Of a stretch of 64,000 nucleotides of DNA, positions 15,687-24,586 are shown in pieces. How positions within the stretch are numbered: position 1 is the stretch's first letter; each line of letters starts with the position of its first letter. Below the pieces are notes generated by a model that worked only from the letters and a program-made list of their open reading frames with translations, ran no database searches and was not told the origin of the DNA. The position numbers and the translations under genes were made by a program. This DNA is from CAWGUU01 sp963825765 (lineage in GTDB: Bacteria; Actinomycetota; Acidimicrobiia; Acidimicrobiales; AC-14). The stretch spans positions 1-64,000 of the forward strand of contig CAWGUU010000019.1 in the NCBI GenBank assembly GCA_963825765.1. Reading direction: 5' to 3'.

Positions 15687-16817
15687 CTGACGGCGCTGAC
15701 GTGGGAGGAGGTCGACGCCCGGCGCCTGGCCCGGAACCACCTCACCGTGCCGGCGGCGGCAGATGACCTCCTGGGCGTCGTTCGCCGGGCGTGTGGCATC
15801 CAGGCGCAGGTGCTGTCGGCGGCCGAGCTGGCCCTCAGCGCCCGCATTCCCGACCTGCGGGTTGCCGACGTCAGGACCGCGCTGTGGGAGCGGCGGTCGC
15901 TGGTCAAGGTCCACGGTCTCCGCTCGACCATCCACCTGGTGGGGGCCGACGACGTCGGGTTGCACATGGCCGCCATGCGCGCCCATCCGTGGGGGCGCGA
16001 CGGCGCCTGGCTGAGGTTCCACGGTCTCGACCCGGCCGGGGCCGGGCCGCTGCTCGACGCCATCGGCGACGCCCTCGACCGCCGCCAGCTCACGCGCGAG
16101 GAGCTGGCTGTCGAGGTGGCGGCCCGGGCCGGCGAGTGGGCGCTCGAGCCGATGCGGTCGAACTGGGGGTCGCTGCTGGCTCCCGCGGCGTTCGCCGGGC
16201 TCCTCTGCTTCGGCCCGAGCCGCGGCGCCAAGGTCACCTTCGTCCGCCTCGACCAGTGGATCGACGGGTGGGAGGAGCTCGATCCCGAGGCGTCGATGGT
16301 GGAGGTCGTCCGGCGCTTCTTCACCGCCTACGGGCCGGCCAGCGACGCCGACGTCGCCGCCTGGCTGGGCATGCGATCGGCCGACGCCCGCCCGTTCCTC
16401 GACGCCCTTCGGCCCGAGTTGGCCCAGGTCAGCGTGGTCGGCCGACCCGGATGGTGCCTCGCCGCCGACCTCGACTCGACGGCGGACGAACCTGCGGCCG
16501 TGGCGACCCTGCGGCTCCTGCCCCAGTACGACAGCTACATCCTCGGCCACCGCCAGCGCGACAGGCTCGTCCCGCCCGCTGCCAAGGCCCGAATCGCCGC
16601 CGATCCCAAGGGTCGGCTGGAACACGTGGTCGGAGTGTCGACGATGCTCGTCGACGGCGTGGTCGGCGGCATCTGGAAGCGGGCGAAGCGGGGCCGGAGG
16701 TTGGAAATCACCGTCGACCCCACGACCGGCCTGTCTCCCGCCCACCTCGAGCTCCTCGACCGGGAGGTCGACAGGATCGCCGCCTTCCTCGGCGTCGAGA
16801 CGACCCTGGTGCGCTAG
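15687..16817 (+). CDS. AlkZ/YcaQ-like winged-helix DNA-binding protein
   Basis: About 376 aa, directly after arsR. Family features of the HTH_42 (AlkX/AlkZ) group are clear: CGIQAQVLSAAELALSAR, a VKVHGLRSTIHLV segment, then LLPQYDSYILGHRQRD and a beta-wing end. Relatives include DNA glycosylases for interstrand crosslinks, but many members are uncharacterised. Start problem: no ATG, GTG or TTG precedes the conserved N-terminus after the arsR stop. CTG 15687 is proposed; GTG 15747 would cut conserved residues. The stop shares CTAG with the convergent gene. Confidence 0.7.
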   Translation: MTALTWEEVDARRLARNHLTVPAAADDLLGVVRRACGIQAQVLSAAELALSARIPDLRVADVRTALWERRSLVKVHGLRSTIHLVGADDVGLHMAAMRAHPWGRDGAWLRFHGLDPAGAGPLLDAIGDALDRRQLTREELAVEVAARAGEWALEPMRSNWGSLLAPAAFAGLLCFGPSRGAKVTFVRLDQWIDGWEELDPEASMVEVVRRFFTAYGPASDADVAAWLGMRSADARPFLDALRPELAQVSVVGRPGWCLAADLDSTADEPAAVATLRLLPQYDSYILGHRQRDRLVPPAAKARIAADPKGRLEHVVGVSTMLVDGVVGGIWKRAKRGRRLEITVDPTTGLSPAHLELLDREVDRIAAFLGVETTLVR

Positions 16818-17260
16818 TCGACTCGGGTGAGCGTGGCTCGGAGGTGGTGGGTGAGGGGCACGCCGACGGCGGCCATGGCGATCTCGTAGGTCAGCGTGTC
16901 GCCGTCGAGCGTGTAGCGACGGCGGATGGCGTCGATGACCTTGGCCGACGGCGTCCGGGCCATGGCGTGGGTGTCGAGGTCGAGGTGGCCGTCGCCCAGC
17001 GCGCCGACCGCCACCTCGACCGTCCCGAAGTTGTGGGCCAGGACCAGCTCGACTCCCTCCCCCACGGAGCGGAGGAAGCCGGACTCGGCGTGGCGTGGCT
17101 GCCCGGCGTCGTCCCGGGCCCGGCTGGACCAGGCCACGATCGGTCGGCCGGGGACCTGGGCCAGCACGAGCTCCTCGGTGTAGTGGAACGACTCGATCGT
17201 CGGGTACGACCCGTCGCCCTCGCCCCTCCACGTGCCGATCCACTCGGCGATGTCGCCCAC
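16814..17260 (-). CDS. Nitrobindin-like (FABP-fold, DUF1794) protein
   Basis: 148 aa from GTG 17260, six bases after the pirin stop. It shows the family opening GTWRGEGDGSYPTIESFHY and HAESGFLRS, a ten-stranded barrel signature. Nitrobindins bind ferric haem and isomerise peroxynitrite. The haem-ligand His near the C-terminus would be in the LTHHLRATL segment. It probably forms an operon with pirin and ends convergent with the AlkZ-like gene, sharing four bases. Confidence 0.75.
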   Translation of the reverse strand: MGDIAEWIGTWRGEGDGSYPTIESFHYTEELVLAQVPGRPIVAWSSRARDDAGQPRHAESGFLRSVGEGVELVLAHNFGTVEVAVGALGDGHLDLDTHAMARTPSAKVIDAIRRRYTLDGDTLTYEIAMAAVGVPLTHHLRATLTRVD

Positions 17261-17266
17261 GCCCGG

Positions 17267-18238
17267 CTACGAGGACAGGCTCGAGGCGGGGACGGTTCCG
17301 AGCGTGCCGGCCTCGGTGTCCTGGATGGCCTGCAGGATCTCGGCCCGGGTGTTCATGACGAACGGCCCGTACCAGGCCACCGGCTCACGGATCGGACGAC
17401 CTCCGAGCACGAGGACGTCGAGGTTGGGGCTGCGGCTCTCCTGGGTGGCGTCGGCGGTGACGGTGAGGTGGTCGCCGTCGTCGAACACGGCCAGCTGGCC
17501 CATGCGGAACGGTCGCCCTCCGCCGTTGCTGCCCACCGTGCCGCTGCCGTTCAGGGCGTAGACGAGGGCGTTGAACCGGCGGTTCCACGGCAGCACCAGC
17601 CGGGCGCCGGGGCTGAGGGTGGCGTGCACGTACGCCATCGGCGTGTGGGTGACGCCCGGGCCCTCGTGACCGGCGACATCGCCTGCGATCACCCGCACGA
17701 GGGCGCCGCCGTCGGGCGTGGTCAGGAGGGTGGCGCTCCCGGCGCGGATGTCCTGGTAGCGGGGTTGCGTCCACTTCTGGGCGCTTGGCAGGTTCACCCA
17801 CAGCTGCACGCCGTGGAAGGCGCCGCCGCTCACCACCAGCGACTCGGGCGGCCGCTCGATGTGGCGGATCCCGCTACCGGCGGTCATCCACTGGGTGTCG
17901 CCGTCGGTGATGACGCCGCCGCCGCCGATCGAGTCCTGGTGCTCGAACACGCCGTCGATGATGTACGTGGCGGTCTCGAAGCCGCGGTGCGGGTGCCAGG
18001 CGGTGCCCTTCGCCTCACCGGGGCCGTACTCGACCTCGCCCATCTGGTCCATGTGGATGAACGGGTCGAGACGGGACAGGTCGACACCTGCGAAGGCCCG
18101 GCGCACGGGGAACCCCTCGCCCTCGAACCCGCTCGGCGCGCTGGTGACCGACGCCACCGGCCGATCGACCGACACGGTCGGGTCGGGCAGCTCGATCTGG
18201 GGCAGGGTCAGGACGTTGTCGACGGTCACGGCTGGCAT
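17267..18238 (-). CDS. Pirin-family bicupin
   Basis: 323 aa from ATG 18238, with GGAGGG upstream. The N-terminal cupin has the HPHRGFETATYI metal-binding pattern, HQDS, and later GSGIRHIE (His and Glu ligands). The C-terminal cupin is degenerate. Some pirins have quercetin 2,3-dioxygenase activity; others act as redox cofactors. The length suits the longer pirin subgroup. Confidence 0.85.
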   Translation of the reverse strand: MPAVTVDNVLTLPQIELPDPTVSVDRPVASVTSAPSGFEGEGFPVRRAFAGVDLSRLDPFIHMDQMGEVEYGPGEAKGTAWHPHRGFETATYIIDGVFEHQDSIGGGGVITDGDTQWMTAGSGIRHIERPPESLVVSGGAFHGVQLWVNLPSAQKWTQPRYQDIRAGSATLLTTPDGGALVRVIAGDVAGHEGPGVTHTPMAYVHATLSPGARLVLPWNRRFNALVYALNGSGTVGSNGGGRPFRMGQLAVFDDGDHLTVTADATQESRSPNLDVLVLGGRPIREPVAWYGPFVMNTRAEILQAIQDTEAGTLGTVPASSLSS

Positions 18239-18326
18239 GAGGCCCTCCTCGGCGAGCGTCGGTTCCTCTCGACGCTACAGACCTGACAACAGTTGAGAGT
18301 TCAACTTTCTTCCGGCCGAACGGCTC

Positions 18327-18704
18327 TCACGCCTTCGTGGCCTTCTTGGCCTTCTTGGCCTTGGGGACCTTGGGCGGCAGCGATGCCACGTAGGCCTGCG
18401 CCCGCTCGATCCACGGTCGGGCGTCGTCGCGCGAGGATCGCCAGCGGGCGGGCATGGTCACGTAGCCGCCCATCGGCCGTTCCTCGGGTCCGAACGGGCC
18501 GGCACCGTCCTCGGCCAGCAGCTCGTCACGGTCGCCGGCATCGAGCTTCAGCCCGATCTGGGACCCGAACAGGCCCATGAACATGTTGCCGTTGACGAAG
18601 GCGGCGAGGTTGCCGAACATCGGCTTGACCTCCACCGCAGGGTCATCCGGAACGAGGGACCGGAAGACCTCCTTGTCGGCGTCACTGGGCTTGGGCATCT
18701 CCAT
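18327..18704 (-). CDS. TfoX N-terminal domain protein
   Basis: 125 aa from ATG 18704, with GGGAGG eight bases upstream. VKPMFGNLAAFVNGNMFMGLFG is the TfoX/Sxy N-domain signature (residues 27-48). The domain ends near residue 110. The C-terminal tail is a Lys/Ala repeat (PKAKKAKKATKA) made by repeated AAGGCC units. In competent Gram-negatives TfoX induces competence; in actinobacteria the function is unknown. Confidence 0.8.
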   Translation of the reverse strand: MEMPKPSDADKEVFRSLVPDDPAVEVKPMFGNLAAFVNGNMFMGLFGSQIGLKLDAGDRDELLAEDGAGPFGPEERPMGGYVTMPARWRSSRDDARPWIERAQAYVASLPPKVPKAKKAKKATKA

Positions 18705-18781
18705 CGGCGGCCTCCCTCACACGGGTGCAGACGCGGCGACGCCGCCCCGAGGAGCGGCGTCGGCCAGGATCTCGAAAATGG

Positions 18782-18985
18782 TTACGGGATCGGACGGACG
18801 TTTGCCGCCTGCAGGCCCTTCGGGCCCTGCTGAACCTCGAACTCCACATTCTGGCCCTCGTCGAGCGAGCGGTAGCCCTGGGTCTCGATGGCGCTGAAGT
18901 GCACGAACACGTCGGCACCCTCTGCCTGCGAGATGAAGCCAAAGCCCTTGTCGGCGTTGAACCACTTCACGGTTCCGGTTGTCAC
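18782..18985 (-). CDS. Cold-shock protein (CspA family)
   Basis: 67 aa if started at GTG 18985, the standard length, with AAGGGGA eight bases upstream; ATG 19003 would add six residues but lacks a ribosome site. The single OB fold has KGFGFI (RNP1) and VFVHF (RNP2) for RNA/ssDNA binding. It acts as an RNA chaperone and transcription antiterminator. The nearby 5' region is AC/AT-richer than average, as in other csp leaders. Confidence 0.9.
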   Translation of the reverse strand: MTTGTVKWFNADKGFGFISQAEGADVFVHFSAIETQGYRSLDEGQNVEFEVQQGPKGLQAANVRPIP

Positions 18986-19125
18986 AGTGACATTCCCCTT
19001 CATTGTTGTTGTTAGGAGGGGACTGCCGAGCCGTGCTGGTATTCACCGTTAGGTGCGAAAGTCGATTCCCTCTGCGTCAAGAGTACCAAGAATCCGTTCA
19101 CGGAGCCGTACCACGTCTGCGACGC

Positions 19126-19458
19126 TCAGCAGTGGGCCGACTCGTAGTCGAGGATCCGGCTGAACGCCTGCACGCCGGTATCGGTGGCGTCGCCCGCGTT
19201 CAGGGCCGTGGTGACGTCTCTCCGGATCTCCGGCGGGGCCAGGCGGATGAGCTCGGAGACCTGCGCCGGCGTGGGCCCGCCGCCGGCGGTGTTGACCTGC
19301 TGGGAGAGGGCGCAGTAGCCGACCACGTCTCCGGGCTGGGCGTTCGCCGTCCCGGTCCCGCCACCGCAGGCGGTGCCGAGGACCGCCAGCGCGACGACAC
19401 CGACGGTGGCGACAAACCTGAACGGCCACCGGCGCCGCGCACGCCGGCTCGTGCTCAA
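19126..19458 (-). CDS. Small secreted lipoprotein
   Basis: 110 aa from TTG 19458, overlapping the upstream stop (TTGA). An Arg-rich N-terminus leads into a hydrophobic helix and the lipobox LGTAC near residue 30. The mature part (~80 aa) has YCALSQQVN and an amphipathic helix but no known domain. Likely membrane-anchored outside the cell. Confidence 0.65.
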   Translation of the reverse strand: MSTSRRARRRWPFRFVATVGVVALAVLGTACGGGTGTANAQPGDVVGYCALSQQVNTAGGGPTPAQVSELIRLAPPEIRRDVTTALNAGDATDTGVQAFSRILDYESAHC

Positions 19459-19874
19459 TTCGACCAGTGGGGTGGCAGGTAGGACCGGAGGAGCGGCGGC
19501 TGCGGGTCCACCCCCGACGTGGCCGCCAACATGTTCAGGATGAACGCCACCTCGGCGGCCGGCGGTGCCGGCTCGGTGACCCCCTCCGGGGCCATCCAGT
19601 CGTTCTCGTACCGGGACTTGTCCTTCCTGTACGACGCCAGTATCTCCCGGGGCAGATCGTCGTCGGTCACCATCGCACAGTTGAGCACGTCGGCAATGAC
19701 GAGCTGCCGGGTAGTGGGCCAATACAGCTTCTGCGCGGCGCAGAAGCTGCAGTACACCCAGAAGTGTTGGACCGACGGCTGCTCCTTGTAGTTCTGTATC
19801 GTGACGATACGGGCCTCCAGCATCAAGCCCGCGTCGCACTGTCCACATCGCACATTGTCTATATACGATTCCAC
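19455..19874 (-). CDS. Hypothetical zinc-knuckle protein
   Basis: 139 aa from GTG 19874. Two Cys pairs, VRCGQC (residues 9-14) and YCSFC (41-45), suggest one zinc site. The remainder is soluble, with a Pro-rich C-terminus. No named family recognised. GAGGGG lies close before the GTG. Coupled with the downstream lipoprotein gene by a 4-base overlap. Confidence 0.6.
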   Translation of the reverse strand: MESYIDNVRCGQCDAGLMLEARIVTIQNYKEQPSVQHFWVYCSFCAAQKLYWPTTRQLVIADVLNCAMVTDDDLPREILASYRKDKSRYENDWMAPEGVTEPAPPAAEVAFILNMLAATSGVDPQPPLLRSYLPPHWSN

Positions 19875-20199
19875 TGTCCCCTCGATTACCCCGTAATGCC
19901 CCCGAAGGCCAGCCGCAGCCGCGCCTTCACGCGGAGCATAGCGGAGGGCATCCGAACGCCGCTGTTACCGCTGCCGCGCGGTCGTGTCACCACTTTCTTG
20001 CACGATTCTGACGCCGCCGCCGGCCATCGACGCCAGCCGCCGGCCCGGTCACCTGATGCGTCGCCGGCAGTCATTTGGACGTCGAGCCAGCGACCACCTG
20101 CGCGTAAGGTTCGGCGCGCTGCATGCCTGCCCACCGAATTCCTCGACACTGGCGGGCGGTCACCCGGTCCTGGATCGCCGGAACCCGTAGCATGCGCTG
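19875..20199. other. Intergenic stretch without supported gene
   Basis: 325 bases between divergent genes starting at 19874 and 20200. Open frames are Arg-rich shadows. It should hold both promoters, but I see no confident -35/-10 pair, repeat or hairpin. Confidence 0.5.
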
Positions 20200-20550
20200 G
20201 TGGCCTCTTACTCGGTAAACGAGCAGGCTGTCGCCAAGGCACGGCGACTGATCGACGCCCGCCAGTACGTGCTGCGCAGCGACTGGGGCGAGGCCCAGCC
20301 CACCGCCGAGGACGAGAACAAGTTCCTGGAGTCGCACTCGTGGGACGAGTACGCGGCGTGGCATCTCGGGCTCACCGTCGGCGCCAACGACGAGACGAAG
20401 GCACGGTACGCGTTCGTCTACGGCGACTTCCGCCGCATCCACCGGTCGGGGCTCATTGCGTGCGTCTACCGGGCGTCGGAGTGGCGGCACAAGGAGGTCG
20501 AGCTCGCCGCCCACGACCTCCTCCAGTACCTCGACGCCAAGAGGGCCTGA
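20200..20550 (+). CDS. Conserved hypothetical protein
   Basis: 116 aa from GTG 20200. Features are EDENKFLESHSWDEYAAWHLGL and ARYAFVYGDFRRIHRSGLIAC, which I recognise as recurring in actinobacterial hypothetical proteins. It is rich in charged and aromatic residues, with no signal or membrane segment. Function unknown. The next gene is 54 bases away on the same strand. Confidence 0.65.
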   Translation: MASYSVNEQAVAKARRLIDARQYVLRSDWGEAQPTAEDENKFLESHSWDEYAAWHLGLTVGANDETKARYAFVYGDFRRIHRSGLIACVYRASEWRHKEVELAAHDLLQYLDAKRA

Positions 20551-20604
20551 CCAGAGCTCGCCGCCACCGATCCAGTTCGGCGCTCCGCGGGGTAGAAATG
20601 AAGG

Positions 20605-21462
20605 GTGCCCCGTCGCATCTCGACCGGGAACGTGGAGGCCGACGCCCGGGACGACTTCGACCTGGCCCGCCAACGCCAGGCCTTGACCCGGCTGTCCCGC
20701 TGGCTGCGGCGCCAGCCCGGCGACGTCGACGCCATCCTGCCGTTCGACGAGGTTGTGGCCGCCCTGGGCCGTACGGGCGAGCGCGACCTGGGCCTCCAGC
20801 CGATCCGCCTGGACTCCATCGTCGGGACCACCGACCGCGTGGGCGGCGGCTTCGACCGCAACTTCCGTCCAACGTCGGGGCAGGGTCGGGAGCGATGGGT
20901 CAGGTCGGCGGCGGCGATGCGAAGAGGTGAGCCGCTCGAGCCGATCTCGGTCTACCGGGTCGGCGACGCCCACTTCGTCCGCGACGGCCACCACCGGGTG
21001 TCGGTGGCACGGTCCGCCGGTCACGACGTCATCGATGCCTACACGACCGAGGTGCTCACCAAGACGGGGGCGCCGGCCGATCTACGGCTGACCGACCTCC
21101 CGCTCAAGACCCAGGAGCGCTACTTCCTCGAGCGGGTGCCGCTGGCGCCGAGCCAGCGGGCGCGCATCCAGCTGAAAGACCCGTCGTCCTACGCCAGGCT
21201 GGCCGAAGGCGTCGAGGCCTGGGGCTTCCGGCGGATGCAGGAGCAGGGGGAGCTCCTCGACCGGTCGCAGGTGGCGAACGCGTGGTTCAACGAGGACTTC
21301 GAGCCGGCGGTGGCGCTGCTCAGGGAGGCGGGGCTGATCCGACCGGAGGAGTCCGACACCGACGCCTACCTGCGCCTCGGTCGGGACCGCTACATGCTGT
21401 TGCGCAACCACGCCTGGGACGACGAGGTGATCGACCGGCTCCGGGACTCACCGAACCGGTGA
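20605..21462 (+). CDS. ParB-like nuclease-fold protein
   Basis: 285 aa from GTG 20605. A ParB/sulfiredoxin-like fold is suggested by LGLQPIRLDSIVG and HFVRDGHHRVSVARSAGH (the GHHRxxAA-type nucleotide-binding motif of ParB-like domains, residues ~127-144). There is no clear HTH DNA-binding domain, so this is not chromosomal ParB. The C-terminal helical region (NHAWDDEVIDRLR) is of unknown fold. The stop codon lies inside a REP-like palindrome. Confidence 0.7.
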   Translation: MPRRISTGNVEADARDDFDLARQRQALTRLSRWLRRQPGDVDAILPFDEVVAALGRTGERDLGLQPIRLDSIVGTTDRVGGGFDRNFRPTSGQGRERWVRSAAAMRRGEPLEPISVYRVGDAHFVRDGHHRVSVARSAGHDVIDAYTTEVLTKTGAPADLRLTDLPLKTQERYFLERVPLAPSQRARIQLKDPSSYARLAEGVEAWGFRRMQEQGELLDRSQVANAWFNEDFEPAVALLREAGLIRPEESDTDAYLRLGRDRYMLLRNHAWDDEVIDRLRDSPNR

Positions 21463-21500
21463 CGCACAGCCGCGCCAGGCGCGGTTTCGTGTCACCAGTT
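21454..21500. repeat. REP-like palindrome, copy A
   Basis: Outer arms AACCGGTGACG and GTGTCACCAGTT enclose the inner hairpin CCGCGCCAGGCGCGG. It overlaps the stop of the ParB-like gene and sits between convergent genes, so it may end transcription both ways. Related copies lie at 26955-27001 and 56696-56742. Confidence 0.6.
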
Positions 21501-21514
21501 CGGTCGGCTGCTAG

Positions 21515-22777
21515 CTAGCTCTCGTCGGACGCCTCCGTCGCGGCGGGTGCCGGCTGGGCCGCCACCGTTTCCTTCACCGTTGCCGTCGGGGTGTCCGCAG
21601 CGGAGTCGCCACCGAGGCAGAGGTTCAGCCCCGAGTCGGGATCGAACAGGTGCACGGCGCGGGCGTCGAGCCAGAGCTCGGCCTCCTGTCCCTCCTTGAC
21701 CTGGCTGGACGCGTTGAGACGGGCCACCACCGTGGTCCGCTCTGCGTCGGTACGGGCGTCGTCGGCCGACAGGTCGGCGTGGCGACCGAGCTCGGACGCG
21801 GCGGCCCCGACGACGCTGAAGTAGGCGTAGAGCTCGGAGCCCATCCACTCGATGACGTCGACCGGGGCCCGGAACGTGACCCCGTGGCCGAGGTCCTCGT
21901 CGGGCACCAGGGAGGCGTCCTCGAAGTTCTCCGGCCTGATGCCCAGGACGACCGTGCCCGACTTCTTGGCCGAGACCACGCTGGACGGCAGCGGGATGGC
22001 GGTGTCGGACATGGGCAGCTTGACCTCGGAGCCGTGGATCTCACCACGCAGGAAGTTCATGGCCGGCGAGCCGATGAACCCGGCCACGAACAGGTTGACC
22101 GGGTCGTCGTACAGGTCCCGCGGCGTTCCCAGCTGTTGCACCACGCCCCGGCGCATCAGGGCGATCCTGTCACCCAGGGTCATGGCCTCGGTCTGGTCGT
22201 GGGTGACGTAGACGGTGGTCGTCTCCAGGCGATCCTGGAGGCGCGCGATCTGGGTGCGGGTCTGGACGCGGAGCTTGGCGTCGAGGTTCGACAGCGGCTC
22301 GTCCATCAGGAAGGCGACGGGCTCCCGCACGATGGCCCGGCCCATCGCCACCCGCTGGCGCTGGCCGCCGGAGAGGTTGGCGGGCTTGCGATCGAGCAGC
22401 TCGGTGAGCTGGAGGATCTTGGCCGCCTCGTCCACCCGCTTCTTGATGTCCTCCTCGGGCATCTTGGCCAGCTTGAGCGGGAACCCCATGTTCTCCCGCA
22501 CGGTCATGTGGGGGTAGAGGGCATAGCTCTGGAAGACCATCGCCATGTTCCGGTCCTTGGGGTCGACGTCGTTGACGACCTTGCCGTCGACGCGTAGCTC
22601 CCCGTCGCTGATGTCCTCGAGGCCGACGATCATGTTCAGGAGGGTCGACTTCCCGCAGCCGGACGGGCCGACCAGGATGAAGAACTCGCCGTTCGCAATG
22701 GTGAAGGTTGCCTCGTCGACGGCGACGGTGCCGTCGGGGAACCTCTTGGTCACGTGGTCGAGGGCTATCTCGGACAT
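21515..22777 (-). CDS. Sugar ABC importer ATPase, MalK/UgpC/SugC type
   Basis: 420 aa from ATG 22777. It has Walker A GPSGCGKST at residues 37-45, Q-loop, signature LSGGQRQRVAMGRAIV, Walker B VAFLMDEPLSNLDA and an H-loop (YVTHDQ). The C-terminal ~180 residues are the TOBE/regulatory domain usual for the MalK group. A Thr/Ala-rich tail is extra. Last gene of the importer operon, same order as mycobacterial lpqY-sugA-sugB-sugC; the sugar is not provable from sequence. Confidence 0.9.
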   Translation of the reverse strand: MSEIALDHVTKRFPDGTVAVDEATFTIANGEFFILVGPSGCGKSTLLNMIVGLEDISDGELRVDGKVVNDVDPKDRNMAMVFQSYALYPHMTVRENMGFPLKLAKMPEEDIKKRVDEAAKILQLTELLDRKPANLSGGQRQRVAMGRAIVREPVAFLMDEPLSNLDAKLRVQTRTQIARLQDRLETTTVYVTHDQTEAMTLGDRIALMRRGVVQQLGTPRDLYDDPVNLFVAGFIGSPAMNFLRGEIHGSEVKLPMSDTAIPLPSSVVSAKKSGTVVLGIRPENFEDASLVPDEDLGHGVTFRAPVDVIEWMGSELYAYFSVVGAAASELGRHADLSADDARTDAERTTVVARLNASSQVKEGQEAELWLDARAVHLFDPDSGLNLCLGGDSAADTPTATVKETVAAQPAPAATEASDES

Positions 22778-22795
22778 GTGGCGCGCTCCTCCGTG

Positions 22796-23629
22796 TCAGC
22801 CCTTGACCGCACCGGTGGTCAGACCGGCCACGATGCGGCGCTGGAAGATCAGGACCATGATGATGATGGGAATGGTGACGACAACCGCGGCGGCGGCGAT
22901 CGAGCCCGTCGGCTGGGCGAACTGGGAGTCGCCGCTGAAGAAGGCGAGGGCGGCGGGGACGGTTCGGGCCCGGTCGGTGGACGTCAGCGAGATGGCGAAC
23001 AGGAAGTCGTTCCAGGCGAAGATGAACACGAGGATGGCGGCGGTGAACACGCCCGGCGCGGCCAGCGGGGCGATCACCTTGGTGAACGCCTGGAACGGCG
23101 TGGCCCCGTCGACCCTGGCCGCCTTGTCGAGGTCCCACGGGATCTCCCGGAAGAACGCCGACAGCGTCCAGATGGCCAACGGCAGGGTGAAGGTCATGTA
23201 CGGGATGATCAGGCCCGGCCAGGTGTCGTAGAGACCCAGCGACCGCCACATGTTGAACAGCGGGCCGGCGATCGAGATGGGCGGGAACATGGCGATGGCC
23301 AGGGCTCCCGACAGGATGATCGCCTTGCCCGGGAAGTCCAGCCGCACGATGGCGTAGGCCGCGAACATGGCGAGGATCACCGCGAGGATCGTCGAGATGA
23401 GAGCGATGCCGATGGAGTTGCGCAGGGCGGCGGTGAACTGGCCGTCGTCGAAGATGCTCGTGTAGTTGTCGAACGAGATCGAGCGCGGGAAGAACTTGTT
23501 GTCGCCGAGGTCGCCGGGCGGCTTGAGCGAGAGCGACACGATCCAGGCGATGGGCACCATGGCGTAGAGCACGACGATGATCGTCCCGGCCGCCCAGAAC
23601 ACCTTGTCCAACCGCGTATCGGTGTTCAT
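22796..23629 (-). CDS. Sugar ABC importer permease, MalG/SugB type
   Basis: 277 aa from ATG 23629, overlapping the first permease stop (ATGA). Six membrane helices. The EAA coupling loop is at DLDKAARVDGATPFQAFTKV, in the MalG-like form. It pairs with the preceding permease to form the channel. The frame stays open far upstream over the neighbour, which is only a shadow. Confidence 0.9.
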   Translation of the reverse strand: MNTDTRLDKVFWAAGTIIVVLYAMVPIAWIVSLSLKPPGDLGDNKFFPRSISFDNYTSIFDDGQFTAALRNSIGIALISTILAVILAMFAAYAIVRLDFPGKAIILSGALAIAMFPPISIAGPLFNMWRSLGLYDTWPGLIIPYMTFTLPLAIWTLSAFFREIPWDLDKAARVDGATPFQAFTKVIAPLAAPGVFTAAILVFIFAWNDFLFAISLTSTDRARTVPAALAFFSGDSQFAQPTGSIAAAAVVVTIPIIIMVLIFQRRIVAGLTTGAVKG

Positions 23630-24573
23630 CGGCGTTCCCCCCGCTGTTGGGCCAACGACGTGCCGAAGCCCTTCACGAAGAGCACGGCGATGATGATCAC
23701 GCACACGAAGATCAGCACCGACACCGCCGAGCCGATCCCGAGATTGAGACGGTTGAAGAGCTGGTTGTAGCCGAGGATCGACACCGTCTCGGTGTTGTTC
23801 GCCCCCGCCGTCATGACGAAGACGGTGTCGAAGATCCGGAAGGCGTCGAGGGTGCGGAAGAGCAGGGCGACGAGGATCGCCGGCTTCATGAGGGGAAGGG
23901 TGATCTGGGTGAAGCGCTGCCAGGCGGTGGCGCCGTCGACCCGGGCCGCCCGCTGGAGGTCCTCGGGGACGAGAGTGAGGCCGGCCAGCAGGAGCAGGGC
24001 CATGAACGGTGTCGTCTTCCACACCTCGGTGATGACGATCACGAACATCGACGGGAGCCGCTCGCTGAACCAGGCCCGGTCGGTGTTGAGCAGCTCGTTC
24101 ACGAAGCCCGTCGTCGGGTCGAAGGCGAACTTCCAGGCCAGGGCGGCGACGACGGTGACGATGCCGTACGGGATGAGGATCGACGCCCGCACGGTGCGGC
24201 GCCCGAAGATGGCCCGGTGCATGAGGAGCGCGAGTCCCATGCCGAGCACCAGCTCGATGGCCACCGAGAAGATCGTGAGGATCAGGGTGGTGCTGAGGTC
24301 CTGCCACCAGAGGCTGGATGTGAGGACGTCGACGTAGTTCCGGAGGCCCACGAACTTGGCCTGGTCGGGAAACCGCAGGTCGGAGCGCTGGAGCGACAGG
24401 ACGATGGCGTAGCCGACTGGGTAGGCGGTGACGAGGAGCATCACGATCACGGCCGGCGCGCACAGCATCCAGCCCAGGCGGCGCTCGGACCGGCCGCGGG
24501 CGCTCTTGGCCCGGTGGCTCGGGGGCGGAGTGGGTTCGACGGGGCGTGTATCGGGCGGCGCGACGGTGGTCAA
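23626..24573 (-). CDS. Sugar ABC importer permease, MalF/SugA type
   Basis: 315 aa from ATG 24573. A Pro/Arg-rich cytosolic N-terminus of ~35 residues is followed by six helices, with EAA loop DLQRAARVDGATAWQRFTQI. It lacks the long periplasmic insert of enterobacterial MalF, as usual in actinobacteria. It starts 13 bases after the binding protein gene. Confidence 0.9.
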   Translation of the reverse strand: MTTVAPPDTRPVEPTPPPSHRAKSARGRSERRLGWMLCAPAVIVMLLVTAYPVGYAIVLSLQRSDLRFPDQAKFVGLRNYVDVLTSSLWWQDLSTTLILTIFSVAIELVLGMGLALLMHRAIFGRRTVRASILIPYGIVTVVAALAWKFAFDPTTGFVNELLNTDRAWFSERLPSMFVIVITEVWKTTPFMALLLLAGLTLVPEDLQRAARVDGATAWQRFTQITLPLMKPAILVALLFRTLDAFRIFDTVFVMTAGANNTETVSILGYNQLFNRLNLGIGSAVSVLIFVCVIIIAVLFVKGFGTSLAQQRGERR

Positions 24574-24586
24574 AGCTGGCCGAGAG

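Noticed and set aside
15791..18286. An 831-codon plus-strand frame across four genes
   Set aside because: It spans genes on both strands, and its composition is that of shadow translation.
20605..21462. Chromosome partition gene parB
   Set aside because: The ParB-like core is present but the HTH and the parA neighbour are missing.
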